A stretch of 60,000 nucleotides of DNA from Adiantum capillus-veneris (taxonomy: Eukaryota > Streptophyta > Polypodiopsida > Polypodiales > Pteridaceae), in NCBI GenBank assembly GCA_014529385.2, contig CM043966.1, forward strand, positions 98,011,587 to 98,071,586, read 5' to 3'. Of this stretch, positions 1 to 11,772 are shown piece after piece (position 1 is the first letter of the stretch; the number at the start of each line of letters is the position of its first letter). The notes under the pieces were generated by a model. It made no database searches. It saw nothing but the letters and a program-made list of their open reading frames with translations, and had not been told where the DNA came from. The position numbers and the translations under genes were made by a program.

Positions 1-820
1 ACCTCTGAATGGAGAGATAGGGCTAAAGAGTACTTATTACAAATGATTGGGATAGCATTTATGCATGCTAAGATGAAAGGGTTTTTCTACATTTCCCTCA
101 CTAGTAAACCAAGATGGATTTAAAACCCCCACTCATCTTTAATGAGAACAAACTAGTAAATATAATTACCTAGATTCTTGACAACTGTATTATACTCTTC
201 GAAGTCCAATGCTTGAACCAGAGCTTAGCCATCCCTATGGGATTTTCTTGCTCACCCCTTATGTGTAGTTTATATTTAGCCTTCTTTGAATACAAATGGC
301 TTCTCAAAACCATGAAACATAAGGATAGCTGTCATAAACTCTCCCTATTTAAGCATACATACAGATAAATGGACGACATCCTAAGCCTCAACAATAAATC
401 TTTTTTCAGAAGAGATTAATCTTATTTACCCTAACTGCCTTAAGATTGAACCAACTTATGGTCAAGGTTTTACTACAACATCTCGCTTCTTTTCTACCTC
501 TGCACAATTCCTTAACTTTACAATTACACTTCATAACCCCTGTAATGGTGGCTATGACTACTGTTTGACTTGGAAAAGAGACCTATTGAATATCCCTCCC
601 ATAGATTTCATAAAAAAGAATAGTAATCGACCTTATAGAGCTACTCTTAATACATGCATCAGCCTCCTTTACTTGATCCTGTATTCTTAGCATGGGAAGA
701 CATTAAACTTCTTATACAAAAAATTTGCCTTGATGGATTCAAGAGGAGTAACTTAATCAACAAAATCATAAAGACTATTTCTTGGAATGACTTACCTGGC
801 TTGCAATTCAGCCGCTCTAA

Positions 821-878
<58 letters not shown>
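821..878. repeat. (CA)n microsatellite, about 58 bp
   Basis: Uninterrupted CA dinucleotides. Apparent reading frames across it are only repeat translations. Confidence 0.95.
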
Positions 879-880
<2 letters not shown>

Positions 881-1178
881 AAGTACGGATACAACTATTA
901 GACTATAACAGCTTATTAATATTTTGAAGGCCTCCCCTTGACATCAGGCAGTAATGTTTTTGTTTTTTCCACCCTACTTGGGATACACTACCATAGTAGG
1001 TTTTTGCCTTTCGGGCTTAATCCACACAAACCCCCCCCTTATCGAAGCGTGACTCTTTTCCTCTCTAACCCGGAATTATGATGTGTTTACACTGACAGCA
1101 CTCCCCACTCTATGCCGCGTCTACTCTAGCATCACTCCCCGCGTTTACCCTTAGATTTGTTCTCTGTTTTTTTTTGTT

Positions 1179-1179
<1 letters not shown>

Positions 1180-1216
<37 letters not shown>
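1180..1216. repeat. Poly-C run of about 37 bases
   Basis: Homopolymer C directly after a T-rich stretch. The length is likely unreliable in assembly. Confidence 0.9.
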
Positions 1217-1218
<2 letters not shown>

Positions 1219-1843
1219 CTGGATTAACCATGGCGGCTGCCGTCGCGGATAGCATATACTAAGATGATTCTCCAAGATTGTGGCTCCTCAACATTTACCA
1301 ATTGGGTATTTAAAACCAGGTGAGGGTTGCTCTATGCCCCTCACTTAGCCTTGGCTCTTGCATTTTTTGTGTGTGTATGTGAAAGAGAATTTTTTGAGGC
1401 CATGAAGATTTGCTTCCTATGTGGCTATGAAGATAATTGAACATAAGGAGGCTTCACAGGTTGGTACTAAGCCATAATAGATTTGTTTTTTACTACTACA
1501 TTCTTTACAGTATTCTGCACCACCTAAAGGTTGCTACTTGTTGATACTCCTTGGTATGAATACCAATCGGTGACTTAAAATTATGATGGGAGGTTTTGGA
1601 TTAATGGTGTTTTTTCCATGTACAAGTTGACTAGACCTGTAAAAGTACTCTGACATAATACTGCATAAATGATTTGAAATTTACTGCGCTGACAGTTTGT
1701 CAATAAATAAAAGGGGAGTGAGGTCGAGGGTTGGTATTGTTTTCCCTTGGCATTTGCAGGGACAATGATGCAATATTATGTAATGAGTGTTGGTGCTCCG
1801 TGCGCCAAGGGGCGTCAGATATCTGGCCTTTGGTTTAGGTTTG

Positions 1844-2077
1844 ATGGTTTATGCTACTCTGTTAACCACGTACTATTGATACCATCTTTTATTGAGCTAA
1901 TTGTCGAGCTGCCTGTGAAATAAGGATGTCACCTTTTTCTTTTTGACTCACCTCTAGTTTGGGGTTCATGGTTTATGCCGCTCTGTTGGCTACATACTAT
2001 TGATACCATCTTTTATTGTGCTAACTGTCGAGCTGCTTGTGAAATAAGGATGCCGCTTTTTTCCTTTTTGGCTCACC
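1844..2077. repeat. Two imperfect tandem copies, 124-bp period
   Basis: Copy 1 starts at 1844 and copy 2 at 1968. Both begin with atggtttatg, share ACTATTGATACCATCTTTTA and end with a CTCACC. They diverge by several substitutions. No coding potential is evident. Confidence 0.85.
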
Positions 2078-2689
2078 AGAAGTCGGCCTTTTATTGTAAT
2101 CCTTATGGCTGTGTAGAATGGTTAAAATAAAATCTCTTCATTTGGTATGACACTTATGGATAAAATCCAAGGTATGATGGGATACCTCTGATCCAATTGA
2201 GGGGCTTTATAAGTTCAATTTTTTGCTTGATTTACTTAGGCTAAGTCTAATGACTAAACCATGCGAATGTATTTCTTAGTGGGTATCCGATGTCGAAGAT
2301 TAGGTCACATTTAAATGGCCTTTAAGAAAAAGCAATAAAAGGTTTTTTTTCCTCGCTAAAAAGATTTGAATTTCCTCGACTGATTAAAGAAAGAATTAGA
2401 TAATTTCTGCAATAATTGAAGGGCTGATTCTTTTGTGCCGATATGTTTATTAAGACACTTGGATTAAAAGGGGTGGTGGCCTTCTGATCAAAATGATATG
2501 TATGATAATATTTATTTAAGGACTAATAAAAGTTGAGGCTATATTGAAACCATATTTATAATTGTTTCCATAATCAAAGAAAAAATACTTTTTTACAAAC
2601 AGTAAAATGAATCTGAATTACATGAGCTCTTTGGACATTTGTTTTAAGTTAAAAAAGTTGTAAGTTGGACATGGATAACAACTGAGATA

Positions 2690-2916
2690 TGTTACCATAT
2701 ACATGTGGTAGTGATGTGTGTGAACACACTAGGACCGCCGGGGCATTTTTTCCCTCTTTAGGAGGTTTTTTCCCCCGAGCATTGTATATACACCCATCAC
2801 TCTAGGGCTATCCATCTTTCCATTGCACACTAAGTAACACACTCTCTATTGTGTGCCTTGAGCTTCCTTCGTCTTCTCCAAGCTGTGTGTGTTTCTCTAC
2901 AACCCTAATTCCAACA
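2690..2916 (+). repeat. Copia-1 5' LTR
   Basis: It is 227 bp long, TG...CA, and matches the 3' LTR nearly base for base. GTATATAC near 2785 is a plausible TATA element. A primer-binding site follows within 3 bases. Confidence 0.95.
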
Positions 2917-2918
2917 AT

Positions 2919-2930
2919 TGGTATCAGAGC
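2919..2930 (+). other. Copia-1 primer-binding site (tRNA-iMet type)
   Basis: TGGTATCAGAGC two bases after the LTR is the standard plant initiator-methionine tRNA primer site. Confidence 0.9.
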
Positions 2931-3274
2931 AGGTTACATCCTCCCTGGCTTATTCGCCAGCTTCTCCAGCACACGCCTTCTCACTTTCTCTGATTACAGT
3001 AAGTTTTGGCGAGCTTTCATAGGTCAAAAAATATTTTGGGTAGGCTCATAGAGTTCTGTCTGCTCAAATTTCTGATTCGGGCTCATTTCGGCCTCCGTTT
3101 AACTACAAGCAGGTCTACACATGCGATTTCGTCATTTTGTGCAGAATTTTTGTCAGTGCCAATTTTTGCATACCTGGCCTTATAGCCTTCTATGGTTTGT
3201 GCTATATAGCACGTGTTGTTCCCGCTCTGTTTCTCCTATTTCGGGCAGTTTTCACATCAGGTGCAGCATTTACC

Positions 3275-4713
3275 ATGGCTAACAACAACACAGATGTGTT
3301 CTAGATGTTTGTTGTTGAGGACAGGTTGGATGGGGACGATTACCCTATGTGGGATTACATGATGCAACATGTTCTTGTATCAAAGGGCGTCTGGAATATT
3401 GTGCAGGGCATTGATGTACGTCCTGGTTCTGAGGATGAAGGCGATGTTGAGGATGTTGCAGGTCTTGCTGCAAGGATTGCTGCTAATAGAGTTGTTTTGC
3501 CTATGGCAGAACAATCTCATTGGGATGTAAAGGATGTGCAAGCTCACACATTGATTGCGTTGTCTGTAAAGCGCACCATTGTTCCTCACATTCGTTCAGC
3601 AAAATCTGCAAAACAGGCTTGGGATATTCTAGCAGGTCTTTATGCAAGATGATATGAGGAAGATGATATGGACACTTTTCTTGCTGGTGTCAAGGATATC
3701 AATGAGCAACTAATTTCTACAGGTGAAGTCATTTCAGACAATTCCCTTGTGCAGACTGTTCTTGATGCCTTACCAGATTCTTACCAGACTTTTGCTAGTA
3801 CTTGGAGACTTATGACCCAAGGAAATCCTGAAGTTGTCAAGTTTGATGCATTATGCACATTGCTGTTGCAAGAGTCACTTTCTAGAAAAAACAGGACTAG
3901 GCAGCATGCAGTTGAACAGGCTTTTATTGCTTTTCAAAGAAAGGGTGGTAATAGCTATGCAGCCACTTCTTATGGTTCTACTGCGAGTGGTAAAAATTAT
4001 GTGCCTAATGCTTCTGCTGGCAGCAATTCATCTGGAAACTCTGGTGATAAGGGCAAAAAGAAGATGCATTGCCATTATTGTAAAGCAAATGATCACTTGA
4101 TCAAGCAGTGTCTTAAGTTGAAGGCCAAAGAGGCTAAGAAGAAAGAGGGTGGTTCCACTACAAATGCTAGTTCCACTACAAATGCAGCCATTGTTGAGTC
4201 TTTTGTGAAAGGAGACTGTGATGCTGATGTTGATGCTGAATGGGCTTTTAGTGCAGAGTGCACTTACAATCCTGTTTTCCATGATGCATGCTTGTCAGTT
4301 GCTGCAGATTCACATGTGTGGTATTTCGACAGTGGTGCTACAAAGCACATTACCTCACATCGTGAATTGTTCACCTCTCTCGAGTCTGTACCTCATGGGA
4401 ATTCAGTCACTTGTGTCAACAATGCCTCTTATCCGGTTCAGGGAGTTGGAAAGATTGTGCTTACTGCTACAAACAGCAGTTCTTTCACACTTGTTGATGC
4501 ACTTTATGTACCTGGGATCAAGAAAAATCTATTGTCTGTATCCGCACTTGCTAGACTTGGACTTGTAGTCACATTTGTGGATGACAGATGTACAATTCGT
4601 GATCTCAGTTTTGGTGATGAAATTGTTGCATCTGGCCTTTTGTGCCGTGGGCTGTATAAGCTCACTTTGTATGACAAGTGTGAACAAAATTTTGCAAATG
4701 CAGTTGTAGATTC
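3275..4713 (+). pseudogene. Copia-1 gag and protease, N-terminal part of the polyprotein
   Basis: Reading from ATG 3275 (MANNNTDVF), the frame has an early TAG at 3302 and a TGA at 3650; both fit C-to-T changes of CAG or CGA. The gag domain of the UBN2/Retrotran_gag type is followed by a CCHC zinc knuckle (CHYCKANDHLIKQC, from about 4074) and an aspartic protease with the FDSGAT active site (Asp codon at 4328). The frame runs without a shift into the GATTC target duplication of Copia-2 at 4709-4713 and resumes at 21781. Gag would form the particle and the protease would cut the polyprotein. As it stands it is broken by two stops plus the insertion. Confidence 0.9.
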
Positions 4714-4905
4714 TGTTGGGGTATAAAGCCCAATGTGGTCACCCAGGTAAGTGGGCGGGCCGCCAGGTATGTACACATATTCTTTTGTAAAAACCTAATA
4801 AGAACTCACTATGCTCTACACATTACAGTAGAGCGAGTTTACCATATCGTCGTGCTCTTCTTCTCGCACTCTCTCTCACGTCGCACTTCCGCTCGTACTC
4901 CTTCA
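4714..4905 (+). repeat. Copia-2 5' LTR with primer-binding site after it
   Basis: It is 192 bp, TGTTGGGG...CTCCTTCA, with a GTATAAAG box at 4721-4728. The tRNA-iMet primer site TGGTATCAGAGC lies at 4908-4919. Confidence 0.93.
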
Positions 4906-4919
4906 AGTGGTATCAGAGC

Positions 4920-5991
4920 TCAGATCGAGGCTCGGGGCAGCATTTACAGGTAGCCAGAGTCACCTGCTCAGATTGGAGTGAGATTTGACAGGCGAAGAGA
5001 CGGCCCCAAATCCTGTGGGAGAGCCCAAAGGGCTAGGTGTTTTCAGAATTTCATTCTGAGGTCATCTCGGCCACCGTTCGGCTTCGACAAAGATCTGCGC
5101 ATGCCATTTTCGACTACGTGGTCTCAGCGGGTGCAGATCCGACTCTGCAATTTTGGGGTTTCGGCTTACAACTGAAAGTGCTGAGGATATCTCCACTTCC
5201 AGAGTGCTGATTTGTGGCTATCTACACAACGAAGATCGGCTTACAGTTCTTGGAGGCGTGTCACATACGACACGTGCGCACCTACACACAGACAGTAGGC
5301 AACATCCACCCGTTCATCAGGTAGCTTGTGTTTGCTGCTTGATATTCCAGGTTTCATCCTTACATTGCAGGTACTTCCACATGGGATGTATTCTCAGAGA
5401 TGATGTATGTCTGTTGAGGGTTTGCTGGCTGTGAGTCACGCAGCAAACAACCGCCGCAGCGGTTACAGCATACAGTGGGAAATTTGTGGATGTATGACTT
5501 TGTGGGAAGTCTATGTACTGTCAGATTTACTGCAGCCTTTGTTGAGGGTCAAGTGAGGTTTTATTGAGCTGGGGGATTCTCGAATGTTGAGATCCTTTCG
5601 GTGATACAGGTCTTGGAGCGATCCCTCGAGCACCCTTAGATAGGCAGCTAGGATGTATTGACTGTGAGTTAGACAGTTGGGATTGCATCTTTGCTTTACT
5701 GCCGTTGAGGCATTGTCGCGGTCTATGCTTACAGGACAGTGACAGACAGTATAGGTGCAGGACAGGTTTACCCACAGCTTACAGTGTTAGAGAGACAGTG
5801 GTTTTTTGAGCTATTTTTGGTCTGTTTTTGAGTACACCAAGCCATTTTACAAAGGAGACTCTGCCAAAATTTATGCAGAATCTGAAGCTTTATTGGTTCA
5901 TTTGACAGGTTGATATTGGTTCAGAGGTCAGTTTACAGGAGAAACTCTGCCGAATTTTTCCCAGGAAAGTAAACTACTGTGAAGCGTAGCT
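4920..5991 (+). other. Copia-2 untranslated leader
   Basis: About 1.07 kb between primer site and gag start. Several short open frames are present but none resembles a known protein. Nothing else was identified. Confidence 0.7.
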
Positions 5992-7568
5992 ATGGCTGGA
6001 TCACAGGACACTGCTCTTTACAATATCAAGAAGCTGGATGGAACCAATTTCCCATTGTGGAAGAAGCAGATTTGGCATGTGTTGGTACAAAAGAAGCAGA
6101 TAAAACCTATAAAGCTCAAGGGGATAAAACCACAAGATATGGACGAAGATAAATGGAGCGAAATGGATGAATTGGCACTTTCTACCATTATGCTGACTTT
6201 GGCAGAAAGCGTTTACTTCAATGTACCAGACGAGATGTCGGCTTATCAAGCATGGACAAAGCTGAGTGATCTTTACGAGAAGCAGAGTGCATCTTCACAG
6301 GTATACTCCCTTAACAAGCTTGTTGACTTGAAGATGAAAGAAGGGACACCTATGTCCAATCATCTGAATGAATTCAACACCATCTACAGTCAGTTGTCAG
6401 CTCAAGGTGTCAAGTTTGATGAACCTGTTAGAGCTATGTTCCTGTTGATCACATTGCCGAAAAGTTGGGACACTTTTCGCACAGCTTTGAGTAATTCTGC
6501 ACTTCCATATGGTTTGACCATAGCAGGTGTAGAAGGCAGTCTGCTTACTGAAGAAACCAACAGAAAGACAATGGACAAAGGCAAAGGAACAGTCTTAGTT
6601 GTCAGGGGAAGGACCAAAGAAAAGTACAAAGGTGGAAAGAGGGATCAGTCTCGTAGCAAGTCCCGCAGTGCTAAAGGCAAGAGTGACATAGAATGCTACC
6701 ATTGTGGCAAGAAGGGTCACATGAAAAGAGACTGCAGAGAATGGAAAGCAGAAAAAGGCAAAGAGAAAGCAGAAGACCATGGTGAGAAGAACAAGTCCTC
6801 AATGAAGATTCAAGAAATAAATGTGACAAACAATGTTGCAGAGGATGACAGTCTAGTGTCAGGAGACATCTACGTCTTGAAGAATACAATGGACTCAGCT
6901 CTTCTTACAACATCTGATGGAAATGCACTGAGTGATTGGATTATAGACTCAGGGGCATCACTTCATGTGTCTCCAAACAAGAAGTGGTTTACCTCTTATG
7001 TGACCACTAAAGATCATGTTCGGCTAGGCAATGGGCAGACATGTGAGATCTTAGGTGTTGGAGATGTTCAATTGAAGTTTCAGAATGGCTCTTCTTTCAC
7101 GCTGAAGAATGTGAGACATGTTCCCACAATTACAAAGAGCTTGATCAACACAGGTTTACTTGATGATGCTGGCTACGTCACCACTTTTGGACAGAACATG
7201 TGGAAGATATCCAAGGGTTCTATGACAGTAGCACATGGAGTGAAGTCTGGAGGACTTTACATGATTTATGTATCAAATGTCTCTAAAAATGTAATCAATG
7301 TAACCGAGCAGCCGAACGTTTCTTTGTGGCATAGCCGGTTAGGACATATGTCCAAGAAGGGAATGGAAATCTTGTCTCGTTCTGGTTATTTGCCTGGCTT
7401 GTCATTTAATGATTTTGAATTATGTGAACATTGTCTGTATGGTAAGCAAACACAGCAGCCACATAAGCATAGAAGCAGTAGAAGAGATACACAGTTGGCA
7501 CTTGTTCATAGTGATTTGTGTGGACCTATACCTAACTTATCTCTAGGGGGAGCTTCTTACTTTATGAC
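5992..7568 (+). pseudogene. Copia-2 gag, protease and integrase N-terminus, interrupted by E3
   Basis: The start is ATG 5992 (MAGSQDTALYN, typical copia gag). Gag occupies roughly residues 1-230, followed by the CCHC knuckle CYHCGKKGHMKRDC at residues 235-248, a protease with DSGAS (Asp 319), the GAG-pre-integrase segment (WHSRLGHMS ... CEHCLYGKQ) and the integrase lead-in VHSDLCGP. There are no stops in this part. At 7564-7568 (ATGAC) the E3 element begins, and the frame continues at 19091 with exactly the expected TCIDDYSR integrase motif. Codons past 7568 belong to the E3 LTR. Confidence 0.93.
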
Positions 7569-8006
7569 TGTTGAAAGGTCAACCTTTCAACAACGCTTCC
7601 ACAAAGATTCCATAAAGATCCCTCAAAGATTCTCTAAAGATTCCAAATAAAGATGTTGATGAAGTGATGAAGACGAAGATGGATGCTGTAATGTGAAGAT
7701 ACAAGCTCATGGACATCATCAAATATCCCGTTATTATTATTTTGAGCCATTACGGCCACTTTTGTAATGTTTACGGGAACTTCATATTTTAAGTCAGCAA
7801 TTGTATTGAGGCCACAGATGTTTGTTGGATGAGCAAAGCCAACTCACGGTGTTGTAATTAAGCTTTATAGAAGCCTAGGGACAAATAAGGTCATTTTGGT
7901 CGGACATTAGGTTTTCTAAGGCTTAGTATATAAGCCAAAACCTAAAGCTTTGTAAAGAGACTTCTAATAAATCTGATCTTCTGTGTCGTTGGGAGACTGC
8001 GAGAGA

Positions 8007-8045
<39 letters not shown>

Positions 8046-8650
8046 ACAGGAGCTACGATGGTCGGAATCGCAAACGAAGAGCAGCAGTGTGTTGCCCACG
8101 AGGAGAGCTACGCATTGATGCTTACATCACGCGTGTTCGTCTGTGTTTTGGCAGATTCACCCGTGAGCTACTTTTGGAGTTTCGGTGAGTAACTGTTGTC
8201 CGTTTTTGCATTTCAGCATATCCACGCGATCAGAGCGAGTAGAGCTACACATTAGGCACTTTAGTTTTCGGAAACGTCGACCTGCAAAAACCAGCCAGAC
8301 ATCCTATGCGTTTTTTGCACGGAGGGTATTGAGTAGGTTTTTTTGGTCACGGACCTTAGGGAGAGTGGCCTATTGGTGTTGATAGGATATCCCTCAAGTT
8401 TCATAACGTTTCGAGAACGTCTAATGGGCTTTTGGCTTGCGGTAGCATCATAGGAGACTCTCACATTCACAGAACCGATGGCATGTAGAGTTGATATCTC
8501 TGTAGGAAGTAGTCATTAGTCGGTCGAGTAGAGGTTGACACCCTTTGCTTGCTTCCACGCGCATGTGGGTCGAGCTTCGTCCTCAGTTGACATTATATGT
8601 TAGGTGAGTTCTCGCTATGCTGACGTCGGTCGCGGCGTATCCGTCCAACA
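7569..8650 (+). repeat. E3 LTR A (5' LTR, direct)
   Basis: It is 1082 bp, TGTTGAAAGG...GTCCAACA. A GTATATAAG box lies near 7925. A (GT)n run at about 8010-8043 is longer than in LTRs B and C and explains most of the length difference. It opens with a 24-bp near-palindrome (7569-7592). A half copy of the leader palindrome (agacatcctatgcg) lies near 8297. Confidence 0.93.
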
Positions 8651-8651
8651 T

Positions 8652-8669
8652 TGGCGCCGCTGTCGGGGA
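8652..8669 (+). other. E3 primer-binding site (tRNA-Asp type)
   Basis: TGGCGCCGCTGTCGGGGA, one base after LTR A, differs at two positions from the complement of the plant tRNA-Asp 3' end as I remember it. This site is known from several plant Ty3/gypsy lineages. Confidence 0.85.
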
Positions 8670-9189
8670 CGAGGGCCCTAAGTAGGTGATCGAGACTAGT
8701 CCTTGAGGATAGAGGTCCCTCTGGCTTGCCAGAGTATATTCATTCTTTTAGATAGGATCGGAGAGTGGTGGACTCTTTTGGTCTTAGAGGGAGTCTAGGG
8801 AGCGTGTGTCTGGCTTAGATCCTTCGTCTTAGGTAGTATTATGTAGTAGTAGGTTGTGGTGTAGAGAGTAGGAGTTGGAGTGGTAGATGTGGTGGTAGGT
8901 TGACTTGAGAGTCCGTGTGAGGCTAGGAAGCAACCAAGACATCAAAATCACCATCTCACATTGATGAGTAGGAGTAGGGTAAGTAGGACATCTTGATTGT
9001 TGATCTAGAGTACTTTATGCATGTCTTATTTGCTGTTAGGCTCATCAGAAAAGTGGAAAACGCTAAGTAGGAAAGACGGTAAATTGTGTTTGGAAGTTGA
9101 TTTGAAGTCCAAAAGTTTCTGTGATTATTGCTGAGAGCTCTAGAGAGCATAGGGAATACTACTGCCAGAAAAAAATTGCATTTTAAGAT

Positions 9190-10995
9190 AGTAAACATCC
9201 TACGCGTAGGATGTCTTCAGGGCACTTTTGGAAGGGAATTTGGGAAAACTGAGGTTACCAATGTGTTCAAAAGGGGGGGTTTACCCTAAGTATACATTGA
9301 AACTAAAGTTTTGACCAACTCTTGACACCCAAAAGACCAAAGACGGAGTGTCAAAAATGCGAAAACAAGAAACTTAAGATTCTGAGCACAATTTTGCATA
9401 AAAACTAGTAGGAATGCTTGAAAAGTAGTGCTGAAGACTTGGGGATGCCTGTGGATGAATTCTGCCACAAATTTCATCAGTAGACATCCTACGCGTAGGA
9501 TGTCTAGAGAGTGATTCTGGAAGCAAAAATCAAGTTTTGGCATCATACCCATATTCTGCATGTTGTGTTGGACACACACAGCAAAGCTCATGTCATTTGG
9601 ACATATAGACTGAGAGTTAAGGGGATGTTACTCTTTCAGAGAAATATTTTCCCAAAAGTGGTGATTCTGAGCAATTTTGACATCCAAAATTTGTTGTGAT
9701 CACATATTCTTGTTATATGCATCAAGCAGCACCTTGGGTAGAAATAGAAGTCCATTCTGAGAAAAAAAGACATCCTACGCGTACGATGTCTACAGGGTGA
9801 TTTGGTGTAAATTTTGAAATTCTGAGTTGACCAGTGTGTTCAGAAGGTAGGTTTTACCCTATTTTCACTTGGAAAGTGGAAATTTGACCATATCCTGACA
9901 GGATAAGGCCAGATAGACTGAAATTGCCAAACATCCTACCCAAATTGTGCCAAGGCATTATTCCAAGACCAAAACCATAGGATGGCTGCAGGAGCATGAT
10001 CTGCATGATATATTGAGTGACTGAGAGAGTTTTCATCTCATTTGGGGAAGAAAAGGGGGTCCTAAGTAGACTTTAGCACTTTTGACTGAAAAAGACTAGA
10101 ACAGCTAAAATTGGGGTCTTTTGAAATCCAAACCAAAATCTGAGCATACCACTGGGTTGCTGATATCAAGGGGAAGCTTTGGGTCAAGTCTGGGGTCAAA
10201 CAGGCCAAAAAGACATCCTACGCGTAGGATGTCATATGTGTGATTTTGCAGTCCAAACTTAATTTTGAGCATACCACAGTGATCAACACCTTAAGGAGAG
10301 TCTGTGGTTCAAATTTGGGGCAATTCTGAGCAGTTAGACATCCTACGTGTAGGATGTCTAAGGCATGATTTAGAGTCCAAATTCAAACTGTGGACATAGC
10401 AGGGTGTTGTATAGCCTTAGGCAAGCCTCCTAGTCAAATTTGATCCAATTTGGAGCTGATTTGACTTGGAAATTCATCAGAACAGACATCAGGCTTCTGG
10501 AGGAGATTCTTGATCATTTGACCAACCTATAGGTGTCATAATCAAAAAATAAAAATAGCTTTGAGTTTAGCACATCAAGGGGAAGCTACAGTGCAAGTTT
10601 GGACAAAATCTGAGCAGTTAGACATCCTACACGTAGGATGTCTCTAGCTTGATTTAGGACTCCAAACCAACCTATGAGCACACCACTGTGATCAACATCT
10701 CAAGAAGAAGCTGGGGTGAAAATTTCAACTCATTCTGAGCAAAAAGACATCCTACGCGTAGGATGTCTCAAGGCCATTTTTAGGTCCAAATGTAATTCTG
10801 AGCATACCATTGTGTTGCTGGACTTAAGGGGAGTCTCTGGACCAAATTTTGTTAAATTCTGAGCATATAGACATCCTACGCGTAGGATGTCTCCAAGCCA
10901 GTTTTAGGGTCCAACTGTACTTTTGACCATACAGGAGTGTTCACAGTGTCACATAGATCCCAAATCTTCTTTCAAAATTGAATTTGGACTCATTT
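9190..10995 (+). repeat. E3 leader array of long perfect palindromes in about 125-bp units
   Basis: Cores start near 9195, 9483, 9769, 10212, 10337, 10621, 10746 and 10870, with a half copy near 9930 and a trace near 10483. Each has arms AGACATCCT and AGGATGTCT around ACGCGT; at 9481 the palindrome is 26 bp. In the 3' half the spacing is 125, 284, 125 and 124 bp, and the spacers are related (tgagcatacca, tccaaa, ttctgagca). Exact copies are those at 9483, 10212, 10746 and 10870; others carry one change. In RNA each would form a 9-bp stem with a self-complementary six-base loop. It lies between primer site and gag. Confidence 0.9.
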
Positions 10996-11468
10996 TGACC
11001 AGTCTAAACTGCATTTCACTGTTTTGGCCATAACTTTCACAAACGGTATCGGATCGGAAAAGTTTTTATATCAAAACGTAACCTGAGAGCGACTCTACAG
11101 ATCTAAGAGAAAAACATGAACTAAATGATGCCTACGGCAACCTTTTAGTTCAATATTGAAAAAAAACATCGTTTAAGGCCTCAAAATGCATCCGGAAGTC
11201 TGGGGTGTCTAAAACAGACAATTCGAAAGAATTGTGAGACAACGGTCACGGTTTTTGAAGAATGCTAAGTTAGCAGATTGAAATATCTTTTGGGAAAACC
11301 ATTGGTCACCTGATGGAAGGTGCTCAAGGAACAAGTGTGGCCATCAAAGGTACATCAAGGATTTTTGCATTCATTGTGAAAAAGTTTGCCAGCTAAATAG
11401 AATTTTGCAGATTGTGTGCTAAAGTGAACACAGGTTAGCTCGACTCAAGAAACGCTACAAAGGGAGCA

Positions 11469-11540
11469 GTCGTTGCAGTATAGTGGTAAGTTGCATAACT
11501 TATCACAGTGCTTCCACTAGATCGAGGCCTACTAAAAAGC
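11469..11540 (+). other. tRNA-Asp-derived sequence in the E3 leader
   Basis: The first 23 bases (11469-11491) match the 5' end of plant tRNA-Asp(GTC) at 22 positions by memory (GTCGTTG, then AGTATAGTGGTAAGT), including the polymerase III A-box. The anticodon-loop region (CTTATCAC) is still similar, but the anticodon stem and T arm no longer pair, so it is not a functional tRNA. It lies about 280 bp before the gag ATG. How it was acquired is inference. Confidence 0.7.
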
Positions 11541-11772
11541 TCTAGGAAAAGCAAGCAGCCAGACAAGACAGTATCAGCCTTGGCAAGCAAGGAAGCTAAG
11601 AAGTTCAAGCAAATCCCAATTCAGAAAACTCAGAGATTAAGGCATCCACAAAAGCTGAAGGACCTCAAGCAAAAAAGACTCACACAAGGGTGCTAATAAT
11701 TTTTATTAGCATTGAGGCAAGCAATTAGAGCTATCACTGAACAGGTACAATAAGGGAGTCAAGACGAAAGCA

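Larger units (their letters stand above)
1..2689. other. Gene-free flank left of Copia-1
   Basis: I recognise no gene, RNA or transposon ends here. An open stretch without ATG at about 410-690, preceded by an acceptor-like tttttttcag, is too short and unlike any family I know. The region holds a CA microsatellite, a poly-C run and a local tandem duplication, listed separately. Confidence 0.6.

Noticed and set aside
410-690. A possible exon with an acceptor-like sequence before it
   Set aside because: About 88 open codons without ATG or similarity can occur by chance; no partner exon was found.
9190-10995. Regularly spaced short repeats resembling a CRISPR array
   Set aside because: Repeats are palindromes in 125-bp related units, spacers are similar to one another, and the context is the leader of a plant retroelement.
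11469-11540. A functional tRNA-Asp gene
   Set aside because: The anticodon stem and T arm do not pair and the 3' half is lost.
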